64,000 nucleotides of DNA, taken from contig JAYWHJ010000129.1 in assembly GCA_043777795.1 (NCBI GenBank), positions 1-64,000 of the forward strand, read 5' to 3'. This document shows, one piece after another, positions 41,927 to 49,718 of the stretch. The translations under genes and the position numbers were made by a program. This DNA is from JAAFIP01 sp043777795 (GTDB taxonomy: Bacteria > Pseudomonadota > Gammaproteobacteria > Burkholderiales > Burkholderiaceae_C). Below the pieces are notes generated by a model that was not told the origin of the DNA, ran no database searches, and saw only the letters and a list, made by a program, of their open reading frames with translations. Every line of letters begins with the position of its first letter. Position 1 is the first letter of the stretch.

Positions 41927-43132
41927 ATGCAATCCCCCATGCAATTTATCCGCTTTTCCGACCTGTGCGCCCAAGGCGCTGCCAAAAACAAACGCGTCTT
42001 CATCCGCGCTGACCTCAACGTGCCGCAAGACGATGCAGGCCACATCACGGAAGACACCCGTATCCGCGCCAGCATTCCCTGCATCCAAATGGCGCTAGAC
42101 GCTGGTGCGGCCGTCATGGTCACATCACATTTGGGCCGCCCTACGGAGGGTCAATTCAAACCTGCCGACTCGCTGGCACCTGTGGCCGCCCGCATGGCCG
42201 AGCTGCTGGGCCGCCCGGTACCTTTGCTGGCCAATTGGGTCGATGGCGTGGAGCTTGCGCCCGGCCAAGTGGTGCTTTTGGAGAACTGCCGCGTGAATGT
42301 GGGCGAGAAGAAAAATGACCCCGGGTTGGCGCAAAAAATGGCCAAGCTGTGCGACATTTTTGTGCACGATGCCTTTGGCACCGCTCACCGCGCGGAGGCT
42401 AGCACCTACGGCATCGCGCAGTACGCACCGGTGGCCTGCGCGGGGCCGTTGCTGGCGGCCGAGATGGACGCGATTGGCAAGGCCTTGGCCGCACCCAAGC
42501 GCCCCTTGGTAGCCATTGTGGCGGGCAGCAAGGTCAGCACCAAGCTGACGATTTTGCAGGCACTGTCCAGCAAAGTGGACGGTTTGATTGTGGGCGGCGG
42601 CATTGCCAACACTTTTATGTTGGCGGCGGGATTGAAGATTGGCAAATCATTGGCCGAACCGAGTTTGATCGAGGACGCCAAAGCCGTCATCGCCGCCATG
42701 CAGGCGCGCGGCGCGGCGGTGCCTATCCCCGTAGACGTGGTGGTGGCCAAAACCTTTGCGGCTGACGCAGTGGCTACCGTGAAAGCAGCAACTGACGTGG
42801 CTGACGACGATTTGATCCTGGACATCGGCCCGCAAACCGCTGCCTTACTGGCCGCGCAGCTAAAGACCGCTGGCACCATCGTGTGGAACGGCCCAGTCGG
42901 CGTGTTCGAGTTCGACGCCTTTGCGCACGGCACCGAAACCATCGCCCGCGCGATTGCCGATTCTGCTGCGTTTTCTATAGCTGGTGGTGGCGATACTTTG
43001 GCGGCGATTGCCAAGTATGGGATTGAGAAGGACGTGAGCTACATCTCTACCGGAGGCGGTGCGTTTTTGGAAGTGCTTGAGGGCAAGACTTTGCCGGCGT
43101 TTGAGATTTTGCAGACGCGGTTTGCGGGGTAA
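41927..43132 (+). CDS. pgk: Phosphoglycerate kinase
   Basis: PGK interconverts 1,3-bisphosphoglycerate and 3-phosphoglycerate in glycolysis, gluconeogenesis and the Calvin cycle. The 401-residue product has RVFIRADLNVPQDD (about 23-36), the substrate-binding TSHLGRP, VLLENCRVNVGEKKND and VHDAFGTAHR. The hinge-side IVAGSKVSTKL follows, then the nucleotide-binding GGGIANTF and NGPVGVFE. It ends in the GGGDTLA and STGGGAFLE motifs. The Arg usual in LENVRF is present as LENCRV. A second ATG at 41939 is an alternative start. Structured elements lie on both sides (B upstream, C downstream). Confidence 0.97.
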   Translation: MQSPMQFIRFSDLCAQGAAKNKRVFIRADLNVPQDDAGHITEDTRIRASIPCIQMALDAGAAVMVTSHLGRPTEGQFKPADSLAPVAARMAELLGRPVPLLANWVDGVELAPGQVVLLENCRVNVGEKKNDPGLAQKMAKLCDIFVHDAFGTAHRAEASTYGIAQYAPVACAGPLLAAEMDAIGKALAAPKRPLVAIVAGSKVSTKLTILQALSSKVDGLIVGGGIANTFMLAAGLKIGKSLAEPSLIEDAKAVIAAMQARGAAVPIPVDVVVAKTFAADAVATVKAATDVADDDLILDIGPQTAALLAAQLKTAGTIVWNGPVGVFEFDAFAHGTETIARAIADSAAFSIAGGGDTLAAIAKYGIEKDVSYISTGGGAFLEVLEGKTLPAFEILQTRFAG

Positions 43133-43328
43133 TTTTTTATTGCTCTGTGGGCGTTTTGGTTTCGCCGGCTTGTTTCGGCTTTGCGTCGCGCTGTGACGTT
43201 GCTGCTCGATTGGGTGCTTCCAGAAAGCTATTTCTGCGAGGGGGCTCGTTGGCGGTGTACTCTCTTTTTTGTACGGGAGCAGGGCGGCGGCCAATCAACC
43301 GCCATCGTCACAACCATCCTTGTTCGCA
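43133..43328. other. Gene-free spacer after pgk, with a remnant of the structured-element flank
   Basis: The gap 43133-43502 between the convergent pgk and glcF has no gene. At 43251-43284 GGCGGTGTAC and TTTTTTGTACGGGAGCAGGG repeat, partly in inverted orientation, the arm and right flank of structured element A. They look like a collapsed fourth copy without its core. Element C follows at 43329-43422. Confidence 0.5.
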
Positions 43329-43422
43329 GCTCTGGCGCTTGCTGTGGACGGCGTAGCGGCATAAAGGAGGAGCCCGGAGGGCGGGGGACAGCCGCGGAGC
43401 CGTCCAGAGCAAGCGCCAGAGC
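43329..43422. other. Structured element, copy C
   Basis: The arm 43329-43352 pairs with 43399-43422 at 23 of 24 positions, and its sequence is unrelated to the arms of A and B. The core is again AGCGGCATAAAGGAGGAG and GGGGGACAGCCGCGGA, with a shorter apical hairpin GCCC-GGA-GGGC (43372-43382). It lies between the convergent pgk and glcF, so if transcribed it might also end transcription. Confidence 0.8.
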
Positions 43423-43502
43423 GTGCCCAGCCCACTAGGCAGATCCAAATCTACCAGTGTCGTGAATTTCGGAACACGCAGTAGCCCCTGAGCCTTGGGA
43501 GA

Positions 43503-44732
43503 TTACAAAGGTGAGAGCGCATCATCGAGCACTTCCACCCAATGCCGCACCGGCGTAGCGGTACCGCTTTGCAAATGCGTGATGCAGCCAATATTGGCCG
43601 AGATGATTTGCGCGGGCTGGGCCTCTTGTAAGTGGCCCAGTTTGCGGTCACGCAGCTGGTACGAAATCTCCGGGTTCAATACCGAGTAAGTGCCCGCTGA
43701 ACCGCAGCACAGATGCGCCTCGCAGCTGGCAACTTTCACGCTAAAGCCCAAATCGCCCAAGTGTTTTTCTACGCCGCCTTTGAGCTGCTGGCCATGCTGC
43801 AAGGTGCAGGGTGGGTGAAAGGCCATGGCGGCGCTGGGCGCTGTGACCTTGCCTTGCAACTGCTCTACTAGCATGGGCAGCAGCTCACTCAGGTCTTTGG
43901 TCAGCGCGCTGATGCGTGCGGCTTTGGTGGCGTACTGCGCATCGTCTTTGAGGATGTGGCCATACTCTTTGACCGTCACGCCGCAGCCCGAGGCGTTCAT
44001 CACAATCGCCTCAACAGCGTTGCTCTCTACATGCGGCCACCAGGCATCGATGTTGGCGCGCATTTGCGCTTTGCCGCCGTCGTGGTCGTTCAGGTGGAAT
44101 TTGACTGCGCCGCAGCAGCCGGCCTTGGCGGCCAGCACGGTCTGGATGCCTGCTGCGTCCAACACCCGGGCAGTGCTGGCGTTGATGTTGGGGGCCATGG
44201 TGGGCTGCACGCAGCCGCCCAACATGAGCACTTTGCGCGCATGCTGGCGGGTGGGCCAAGGTTTGGCCGTTTGTTTGGCGGGCACCTTGTTTTGCAGCGC
44301 GGTGGGCAGCAGCCCGCGCACGGCTTGGCCCATTTTCATGGCGGGGGCAAACAGCGGGGAGGGCAAGCCTTCTTTGAGAGCCCAGCGCAGGGCTTTCTCG
44401 CCCAGGGGGCGTTCGACTTTCTCGTCGACCAGCTTGCGGCCAATGTCGACCAAATGGCCGTACTGCACGCCGCTGGGGCAGGTGCTCTCGCAGTTGCGGC
44501 AGGTCAGGCAGCGGTCTAGGTGCAGCTGGGTTTTGCGGGTGGGCACCGCGCCCTCCAGCACCTGTTTGATGAGGTAGATGCGCCCGCGCGGGCCGTCCAG
44601 CTCGTCGCCCAGAAGCTGGTAGGTGGGGCAGGTGGCGGTGCAAAAACCGCAGTGCACGCATTTGCGCAAAATGGCTTCGGCATCACGGCCTTCTACTGTG
44701 TTGGCGTATTCGGGGCTGAGATTGGTTTGCAT
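43503..44732 (-). CDS. glcF: Glycolate oxidase iron-sulfur subunit GlcF
   Basis: GlcF passes electrons from the flavin subunits of glycolate oxidase to the quinone pool. The 409-residue product has two 4Fe-4S motifs, CVHCGFCTATCP (about 26-37) and CLTCRNCESTCP (about 76-87), then two CCG-type cysteine domains with AGCCGAVKFH and LCCGSAGTYSVL. It is complete and of normal length. It follows glcE by 18 bp on the same strand. GlcD, the main flavin subunit that normally precedes glcE, is not found in this window. Confidence 0.95.
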   Translation of the reverse strand: MQTNLSPEYANTVEGRDAEAILRKCVHCGFCTATCPTYQLLGDELDGPRGRIYLIKQVLEGAVPTRKTQLHLDRCLTCRNCESTCPSGVQYGHLVDIGRKLVDEKVERPLGEKALRWALKEGLPSPLFAPAMKMGQAVRGLLPTALQNKVPAKQTAKPWPTRQHARKVLMLGGCVQPTMAPNINASTARVLDAAGIQTVLAAKAGCCGAVKFHLNDHDGGKAQMRANIDAWWPHVESNAVEAIVMNASGCGVTVKEYGHILKDDAQYATKAARISALTKDLSELLPMLVEQLQGKVTAPSAAMAFHPPCTLQHGQQLKGGVEKHLGDLGFSVKVASCEAHLCCGSAGTYSVLNPEISYQLRDRKLGHLQEAQPAQIISANIGCITHLQSGTATPVRHWVEVLDDALSPL

Positions 44733-44750
44733 GGAGCGTCCGGTGAAGGG

Positions 44751-45947
44751 TCAAGCGAACCACGGCATGCGGCCGGGGTTAAAAATGCCTGCGGGGTCAA
44801 ACTCGGCTTTGAGTTGGCGGTGGATCTTGTCCAAGGGTGGTTTTAAGGCACCAAATCGGTCTGTAGCGCCCTGTAATATTGCGGGAGCAGCTATAAACAA
44901 TGTAGCGTTTCCGCCGCCATTCTGGGCGGCGGCGCGGATGCGCGCGCCGTCCTGCAGCGGAGCCCAGAGCCAGCGCTGCGCGCCGTGCCATTCCACAAGC
45001 GTGGGGTAAGGCAAATCGAGCGCAGGGGCGGTTTGCGCGGTGCCAAGGCGCCAAAGGCAAGCGTCGGCATGGGGCGGCTGGGTAAAAAAGGGCAACTGCA
45101 TGTCGCGGCAAAGGGCCCAGTGTGCCTGGCCTTTGGCGTTGTCCAGGCGGGTGCCGGGGCATTGGGCCAGCATTTTTTTACATGCGGCCTCCACGGCGGC
45201 TACGGCACCGCGCAGGCGTACAAACAGCGTGGGCTGGTTGGCAAAACTCTCGGCGCTGTGCACCCAGGCGCTGGCGTTCAGGGGCAGCGGCTCGCCGCCC
45301 CAATGGTTAAGCTGTTTCAGAGCCTCGGCTTGCGACATGGCAAAGCACAGCGTGGCCTCGGCGGGCGCCACTGGCAGCACTTTGAGCGACACGTCGGTGA
45401 TCACGCCCAGCATGCCCCAGCTACCGGCAATGAGGCGCGATACATCGTAGCCCGCCACGTTTTTCATTACCGTGCCTCCAAAGTTCATGTGCTCGGCTTT
45501 TCCGTTCAGCATTTGCACGCCAAGCACGTAATCACGCACGCCACCTACGCTGGCGCGGGCAGGGCCGCTCAGGCCTGCGGCCACCATGCCGCCGACCGTC
45601 CCCGTTGGGCCGGTGGCGGCTTTGCCACTGTAGGGCCCGGCCTCTGCGCCTGCTGGCGCAAAGGCGATGCCAGCAGAGTTAAATCGTGGTGGCTCAAACG
45701 GCAGGCACTGGCCTTGCTCGGCCAGTGCGGCCTCGAGCTCGGCCAGCAATGTGCCGGCTTTGACGGTGACCACCAGCTCGCTCGGCTCGTAGCTGACAAT
45801 GCCTTGCAGAGCGCCCATGTCCAGTACCTGGCCTGCCGAGCTTTGGCCATAAAAGTCTTTGCTACCGCCCCCACGTACGCGCAGCGGTGTACGGGTGGCG
45901 CTGGCGCTGCGAATGAGATCTGTGATTTTGTGAAGTTCTGCGTGCAT
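44751..45947 (-). CDS. glcE: Glycolate oxidase FAD-binding subunit GlcE
   Basis: This is a PCMH-type FAD-binding subunit of 398 residues: RTPLRVRGGGSKDFYG near the start (about 19-34), FNSAGIAFA and GTVGGMVAAGLSGPARAS (about 112-129), and VMKNVAGYDVSRLIAGSWG, all GlcE-typical. The C-terminal motif FDPAGIFNPGRM is present. Before it, IAAPAILQGATDRFGAL replaces the short linker of relatives and comes from a palindromic repeat at 44848-44912. The start at 45947 matches the family; the longer frame adds 20 non-conserved residues. The promoter should lie before 45947, next to the divergent 49-codon gene. Confidence 0.93.
   Translation of the reverse strand: MHAELHKITDLIRSASATRTPLRVRGGGSKDFYGQSSAGQVLDMGALQGIVSYEPSELVVTVKAGTLLAELEAALAEQGQCLPFEPPRFNSAGIAFAPAGAEAGPYSGKAATGPTGTVGGMVAAGLSGPARASVGGVRDYVLGVQMLNGKAEHMNFGGTVMKNVAGYDVSRLIAGSWGMLGVITDVSLKVLPVAPAEATLCFAMSQAEALKQLNHWGGEPLPLNASAWVHSAESFANQPTLFVRLRGAVAAVEAACKKMLAQCPGTRLDNAKGQAHWALCRDMQLPFFTQPPHADACLWRLGTAQTAPALDLPYPTLVEWHGAQRWLWAPLQDGARIRAAAQNGGGNATLFIAAPAILQGATDRFGALKPPLDKIHRQLKAEFDPAGIFNPGRMPWFA
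44848..44912 (+). repeat. Palindromic repeat copy inside glcE
   Basis: The plus strand reads CTGTAATATTGCGGGAGCAG followed by CTATAAACAATGTAGC, a near-consensus copy. It is antisense and in frame in glcE. Confidence 0.78.
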
Positions 45948-46157
45948 GGGGCAATGGTAGCCGCTACCGCCCATGCGCATTGGCGGTAGCGCGTGAATTT
46001 TCTGCAAGTGGGGGTTGATCGATTTTGCGCTGTATGCAGGGCTGCCAGAAGTGCTTTGCGCCAGGCCACAGCGGGCGAGCGGCGACTAGCCGTTAAAATA
46101 CCGGGTATCGCGCAGCTTGGGCTGCCCGGCATATTTACCCATTTTGAGGATTTCACC

Positions 46158-46307
46158 ATGTCTACTCCCGCACCCAACGCTACCGACAACCACGCCACTG
46201 AAGTCGATGCCGTTGAGGCGATTGTTCCGTTGATGCCTATCGTGTTGCCCTTCGTGGGCGCGGTGACGATGCTGTTGATCGCGTTCATTGCCGTGTTCAT
46301 GGCGTAA
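46158..46307 (+). CDS. 49-residue single-helix membrane protein
   Basis: The start at 46158 has TTGAGGA 7 nt upstream. The product begins MSTPAPNATDNHATEVDAVE and then is almost wholly hydrophobic (LMPIVLPFVGAVTMLLIAFI). The strong ribosome-binding site and clean signal-anchor shape support a real gene; a longer frame back to 45993 is not supported. I cannot name it. It is divergent from glcE, and a palindromic repeat follows its stop codon. Confidence 0.68.
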   Translation: MSTPAPNATDNHATEVDAVEAIVPLMPIVLPFVGAVTMLLIAFIAVFMA

Positions 46308-46325
46308 TCAAATTAGGCTATATTC

Positions 46326-46390
46326 AGAGGGCTTTTAGGGCTCTAGCCCTTTAAATTATCGCGGGAGCAGCTATAAAATATATAGTACTT
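46326..46390 (+). repeat. Dispersed palindromic repeat (reference copy)
   Basis: This copy is close to the consensus: AGGGCT-CT-AGCCCT hairpin, then TAAATTATCGCGGGAGCAGC and TATAAAATATATAGTA. About fifteen copies of this family occur in the window. It lies between the convergent 49-codon gene and modC. Confidence 0.82.
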
Positions 46391-46401
46391 ACCGCGTCTC
46401 T

Positions 46402-47682
46402 TTAACGCAGCGGCATGATGTGCAGCGCCTGCGGCGGCAGGTGAAACAGCAGCTGTGTGCCCACGCTGGCGTGCAGGCTGCGCAGTAAGGCAGTGGACAA
46501 ATTTAACACCACGCTGTCACCTTCTGGCGTGCCGTGCACCACCAGTTTGCACACACTGATCTCACCCAAAGGCAGCATTTCTACCAAACGGCAGGGCAAA
46601 AAGTTGTCTCGCCCTGTGGACTGGGCGGCAGCCAACGCATCTCCCTCCTCGCTGCCCACCCCCACTACCTGTACCAAATCCCCTGCCATCACCCAGGTCA
46701 CGGCGGTGGCGTTGGCAATCTTGCCTTTGTCTGGCACGTGCAGCACCAGACTGCCCCAGTGCATTTGGCCCATGCCGTCCTGTGTAGGCGGCACGTAAGT
46801 GCTGGGCGCTGGCGCGCTATAAAACTGCCCAGCAAAATGGTTATGAATCCCCACCAGCTGGGCCACCCGGGCGTTGCGCGGGCTGCGCAGCACGCGTTCG
46901 GGCGGGCCGCTTTGCAACGTAGTGCCACCATCCACAATCACCACCTTGTCGGCCAGGCGGCGCGCCTCGGCCAGGTCGTGGGTCACCAAGATGATGGGCA
47001 GTTGCAAGCTGGCGTGCAGTTGCGCCAGTTCGCGGTACAGCACCTGGCGCATGGGTGCGTCTACGGCGGAGAACGGCTCGTCCAGCAGCAGCACGCTGGG
47101 TGGGTGCATTGCATTGGCGGGCGCACCGTCAGGTGGCACGATGCGCGCCAAAGCCCGCGCCAGGGCCACCCGCTGCTGCTGCCCGCCACTGAGCTGGTGG
47201 GGCAGGCGGTGGGCCAGGTCGGCCAGGCCCATGCGCGCCAGCAGCGCCATGCTTTGGGCATGTTTTTGGTCTTTAGCGCAATGAATCATTGCGCAGACAG
47301 CTACGTTTTCAAGAGCACTCAAATGGGGGAAAAGCGCGTACTGCTGGAACACCAAGCCGACGCGCCGCGCCTGGGGCGCTAAGGCGATGCTGCGCGCGCT
47401 GTCAAACCACGCAGCGTCTGGCGCTGCTGGACTGGAGGCGGCTATCGAGACGTTCGCGGGCCCCTCTTGCCCTACAGGCACCGCCGGCCCAGCGCTCCAG
47501 CGCACGACCCCTTGCAAACTGGGTGAATGGTACAGCCCGGCGATGGCGCGCAGCAAGGTGGTTTTGCCACTGCCCGAGGGGCCAACCAGCGCCACCAACT
47601 CGCCGGGTGCGCAGTCAAACTCGGCTTGCAGAGGCACGGGGACGGTGCATTGCAAGGAGACATGCAAATGTTGGCGGGTCAT
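46402..47682 (-). CDS. modC: Molybdate ABC transporter ATP-binding protein ModC
   Basis: ModC powers molybdate import. The start at 47682 gives MTRQHLHVSLQ; an earlier frame start overlaps modB. Walker A is GPSGSGKTTLL (about 38-48), the signature LSGGQQQRVALARALA and Walker B LLLDEPFSAVD. After the ATPase comes the MOP-like molybdate-binding tail (about 290-426). The Q-loop is in GLVFQQYALFPHL. Shortly after LSALENVAV, the sequence CAMIHCAKDQKHAQS is extra and coincides with a palindromic repeat (47266-47312). The length of 426 is well above the usual ~360, through this and a long insert before the Q-loop (PAVPVGQEGPANVSIAASSP). Confidence 0.92.
   Translation of the reverse strand: MTRQHLHVSLQCTVPVPLQAEFDCAPGELVALVGPSGSGKTTLLRAIAGLYHSPSLQGVVRWSAGPAVPVGQEGPANVSIAASSPAAPDAAWFDSARSIALAPQARRVGLVFQQYALFPHLSALENVAVCAMIHCAKDQKHAQSMALLARMGLADLAHRLPHQLSGGQQQRVALARALARIVPPDGAPANAMHPPSVLLLDEPFSAVDAPMRQVLYRELAQLHASLQLPIILVTHDLAEARRLADKVVIVDGGTTLQSGPPERVLRSPRNARVAQLVGIHNHFAGQFYSAPAPSTYVPPTQDGMGQMHWGSLVLHVPDKGKIANATAVTWVMAGDLVQVVGVGSEEGDALAAAQSTGRDNFLPCRLVEMLPLGEISVCKLVVHGTPEGDSVVLNLSTALLRSLHASVGTQLLFHLPPQALHIMPLR
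47266..47312 (+). repeat. Palindromic repeat copy inside modC (diverged)
   Basis: The plus strand reads TTAGCGCAATGAATCATTGC followed by GCAGACAGCTACGTTT, similar to the copy at 17058-17102. It is in frame in modC after the Q-loop. Confidence 0.6.
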
Positions 47683-47704
47683 AGGTGGAAGCTGGAGGTA
47701 AAAC

Positions 47705-48367
47705 TCAAGGCTTGCGCCCACGCCGGTCGCTGGCAAATACCGCAATCAACGCCGCCATCGAACACGCCACCAGCACCAGCGCCATGCTGTGCGCGCCCGC
47801 GTCGTCAAAGGACTGCACCCGGTCGTAGATGGCCACGCTCAGGGTTTTGGTCTCGCCGGGGATGGAGCCGCCGACCATCAGCACCACACCAAACTCGCCC
47901 AAGGTATGCGCCGCTGTCATGGCAACACCGGCCAGTACACCGGGCCAAGCCAGCGGCAGTTCAATCGTGGTCAACGTGCGCCACGGGCTCAGGCCACCCA
48001 CCCACGCGGCCTCGCGCACGCTGGGCGCTATGGCGGCAAAGGCGCGCTCAATGGGCTGCACCATGAAGGGGATATTGACCAACACCGACACGAGCAACAG
48101 GCCTTCAAAACTGAACACCAGCCGCAAATTTGCATGCGCCGCCAGCCATGCGCCCACTGGCGAGGCGGGCCCCAGGCTGGTTAAAAAGTAAAAGCCCATC
48201 ACTGTAGGCGGCAGCAAGAGCGGCAGCAGGATCAGCGCTTGCACCCAGGGCTTGGCACGGCTCGCCGTGGTGGCCAGCCAATGCGCCAGGCACAGGCTGG
48301 GCGGCAATAGCAGCGCCGCTGTGAGCACGGCGAGAGTGAGCGATACGCGAGCAGCTTGCCAATCCAT
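47705..48367 (-). CDS. modB: Molybdate ABC transporter permease ModB
   Basis: This is a 220-residue inner-membrane permease with five helices. The EAA loop that contacts ModC is visible as REAAWVGGLSPWRTLTTIEL (about 130-149), followed by PLAWPGVLAGVAM and FGVVLMVGGSIPGETKTLSVAIYD, the ModB-specific end. The start at 48367 gives MDWQAARVSLTLAVL; the frame extends 12 codons upstream without support. It lies 69 bp after modA and 22 bp before modC, in one operon modABC. Confidence 0.95.
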   Translation of the reverse strand: MDWQAARVSLTLAVLTAALLLPPSLCLAHWLATTASRAKPWVQALILLPLLLPPTVMGFYFLTSLGPASPVGAWLAAHANLRLVFSFEGLLLVSVLVNIPFMVQPIERAFAAIAPSVREAAWVGGLSPWRTLTTIELPLAWPGVLAGVAMTAAHTLGEFGVVLMVGGSIPGETKTLSVAIYDRVQSFDDAGAHSMALVLVACSMAALIAVFASDRRGRKP

Positions 48368-48436
48368 ATTTTGATTATCTATGCAGGCGCAAGCTGGCCG
48401 CAAAAATGTGTGGTGAACCTGTCGGCAAGGCAGGCT

Positions 48437-49348
48437 TTATTGCAGTTTAAGTTGCAACTGCTTGCGCACTGCCTCCGTTTGCAGGTAGTCGTACAGCGCC
48501 TTGGCTTGCGGGCGGGCGTTTTTTAGCAGCGCCATGCGTTGGCGCAGTGGCGCGTGCAAGTGGCCAGGCACGAGGGCGTGGCGGGTCGTGGCTGCCACCT
48601 CTGGCGCGGCGGCCAAGGAAAGTGCGGTGAGCCCGGCCTGCGCCGCGCCGGTAGTGACAAACTGCGTGGCTTGCGCGACGTTCTCACCCATGACCAGGCG
48701 CGCTTGTACATCGCGCCACAGACCCATGGCTGTCAGGGCTTCTTTGGCAGCGCGGCCGTACGGGGCGTGTTCGGGGTTGGCGATGGCAAATTTGGTGAGG
48801 CTGTGCTTTGGGCTGGGCTCTAGCTTGGGTTGAGCGGGTTGGCTTGCAGCGTGGGGCGGGGGCGCACTGGCTAGGGTTTGGGCCAGGGCTGCTTGTAGCG
48901 TGGGCCAATCGCCGTCGGTAGGCAGGCCCGCAGCCAAGGCGCGTGGCACGATCAGCGCCAATCGGCCCACGGCGTACACCACGCCGGGGTCTTTGGTCAG
49001 GCCTTTGTCGGCCAGTTGGGTCACCAAGGCTTCGTCGGCGGACATGAATAAATCGGTCGGCAAGCCTTGTACGATTTGCCGTGCGAATTGGCCGGACGAC
49101 CCGTAGGTGGCCACCACAGACAGACCTGTATCCCGCTGGAAGAGGTTTAGCACGTCAGCGAGCGCAAACTTCAAGTCGCTGGCTGCACTGACCCGAATGG
49201 GCTGCATGAGCGCATGGGGCTGACTTTGTGCGCGTGCGTAAGATACCCAAAGGGGGGATGCCACCAAGCCGGTACCGACGCCCATCCAACCCAAGCCCCG
49301 CAGGGCCGCATAAGTGAATAATCCGTTGACGAGACTTCGTCTGTGCAT
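48437..49348 (-). CDS. modA: Molybdate-binding periplasmic protein ModA
   Basis: The precursor is 303 residues with an N-terminal twin-arginine-like start (MHRRSLVNGLFTYAALRGLG) and a cleavage near YARAQ. The mature protein follows the type II binding fold: IRVSAASDLKFALADVLNLF (oxyanion-binding Ser and Ala region), YGSSGQFARQIVQGLPTDLFMSAD and, late, KNARPQAKALYDYLQTEAVR. An extra Pro/Ala-rich loop (APPPHAASQPAQPKLEPS, about 165-182) is inserted before FAIANPEHAPYG. The start at 49348 begins the signal peptide. First gene of modABC; no clear ModE operator was found upstream. Confidence 0.92.
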   Translation of the reverse strand: MHRRSLVNGLFTYAALRGLGWMGVGTGLVASPLWVSYARAQSQPHALMQPIRVSAASDLKFALADVLNLFQRDTGLSVVATYGSSGQFARQIVQGLPTDLFMSADEALVTQLADKGLTKDPGVVYAVGRLALIVPRALAAGLPTDGDWPTLQAALAQTLASAPPPHAASQPAQPKLEPSPKHSLTKFAIANPEHAPYGRAAKEALTAMGLWRDVQARLVMGENVAQATQFVTTGAAQAGLTALSLAAAPEVAATTRHALVPGHLHAPLRQRMALLKNARPQAKALYDYLQTEAVRKQLQLKLQ

Positions 49349-49718
49349 GGTGTGACCTTCTCTTGCTTGCGTGACCGCCCAGTTCCGCACCGGCATAAAG
49401 CCATGCAAGGATTGCATAGCTTTGCGTGGTAACTGCATGGTAACTGACAGCGTGGCTTCTTAAAATCGAGGGTTCCAGCCGACCACGGACTGGTCACCAC
49501 CCGCGCTAGCATGGCCACCGCCTGCGTCGCTGCCTGTAGTGCCCACCGTCTTGCTCCACCTTTTGGCAAGTCCCGCGCGCCGACCCGTTAGTCCGACAGT
49601 TTGTATTGTGACCGTGTTGATAACGCCTGATTCCACAAAGGCGGTGCGCGCACACTGGCCAGCCTTGGCCATGCACGCCCTTTTGTGAAACCAGGTTTTT
49701 ACTTTAGGAGCTACTTCT
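49349..49718. promoter_or_regulatory. Intergenic region between divergent modA and pckG
   Basis: The 370-bp gap has no gene. It contains a repeated TGCATGG/GGTAACTGCATGG pattern near 49401-49442, and AGGAG at 49706-49710 serves as the pckG ribosome-binding site. I cannot place promoters with confidence. Confidence 0.35.

Noticed and set aside
42960..43010. A possible palindromic repeat copy in pgk (TTTTCTATAGCTGGTGGTGG)
   Set aside because: The residues SIAGGGDT are the conserved PGK motif, so the resemblance to the repeat is coincidental.
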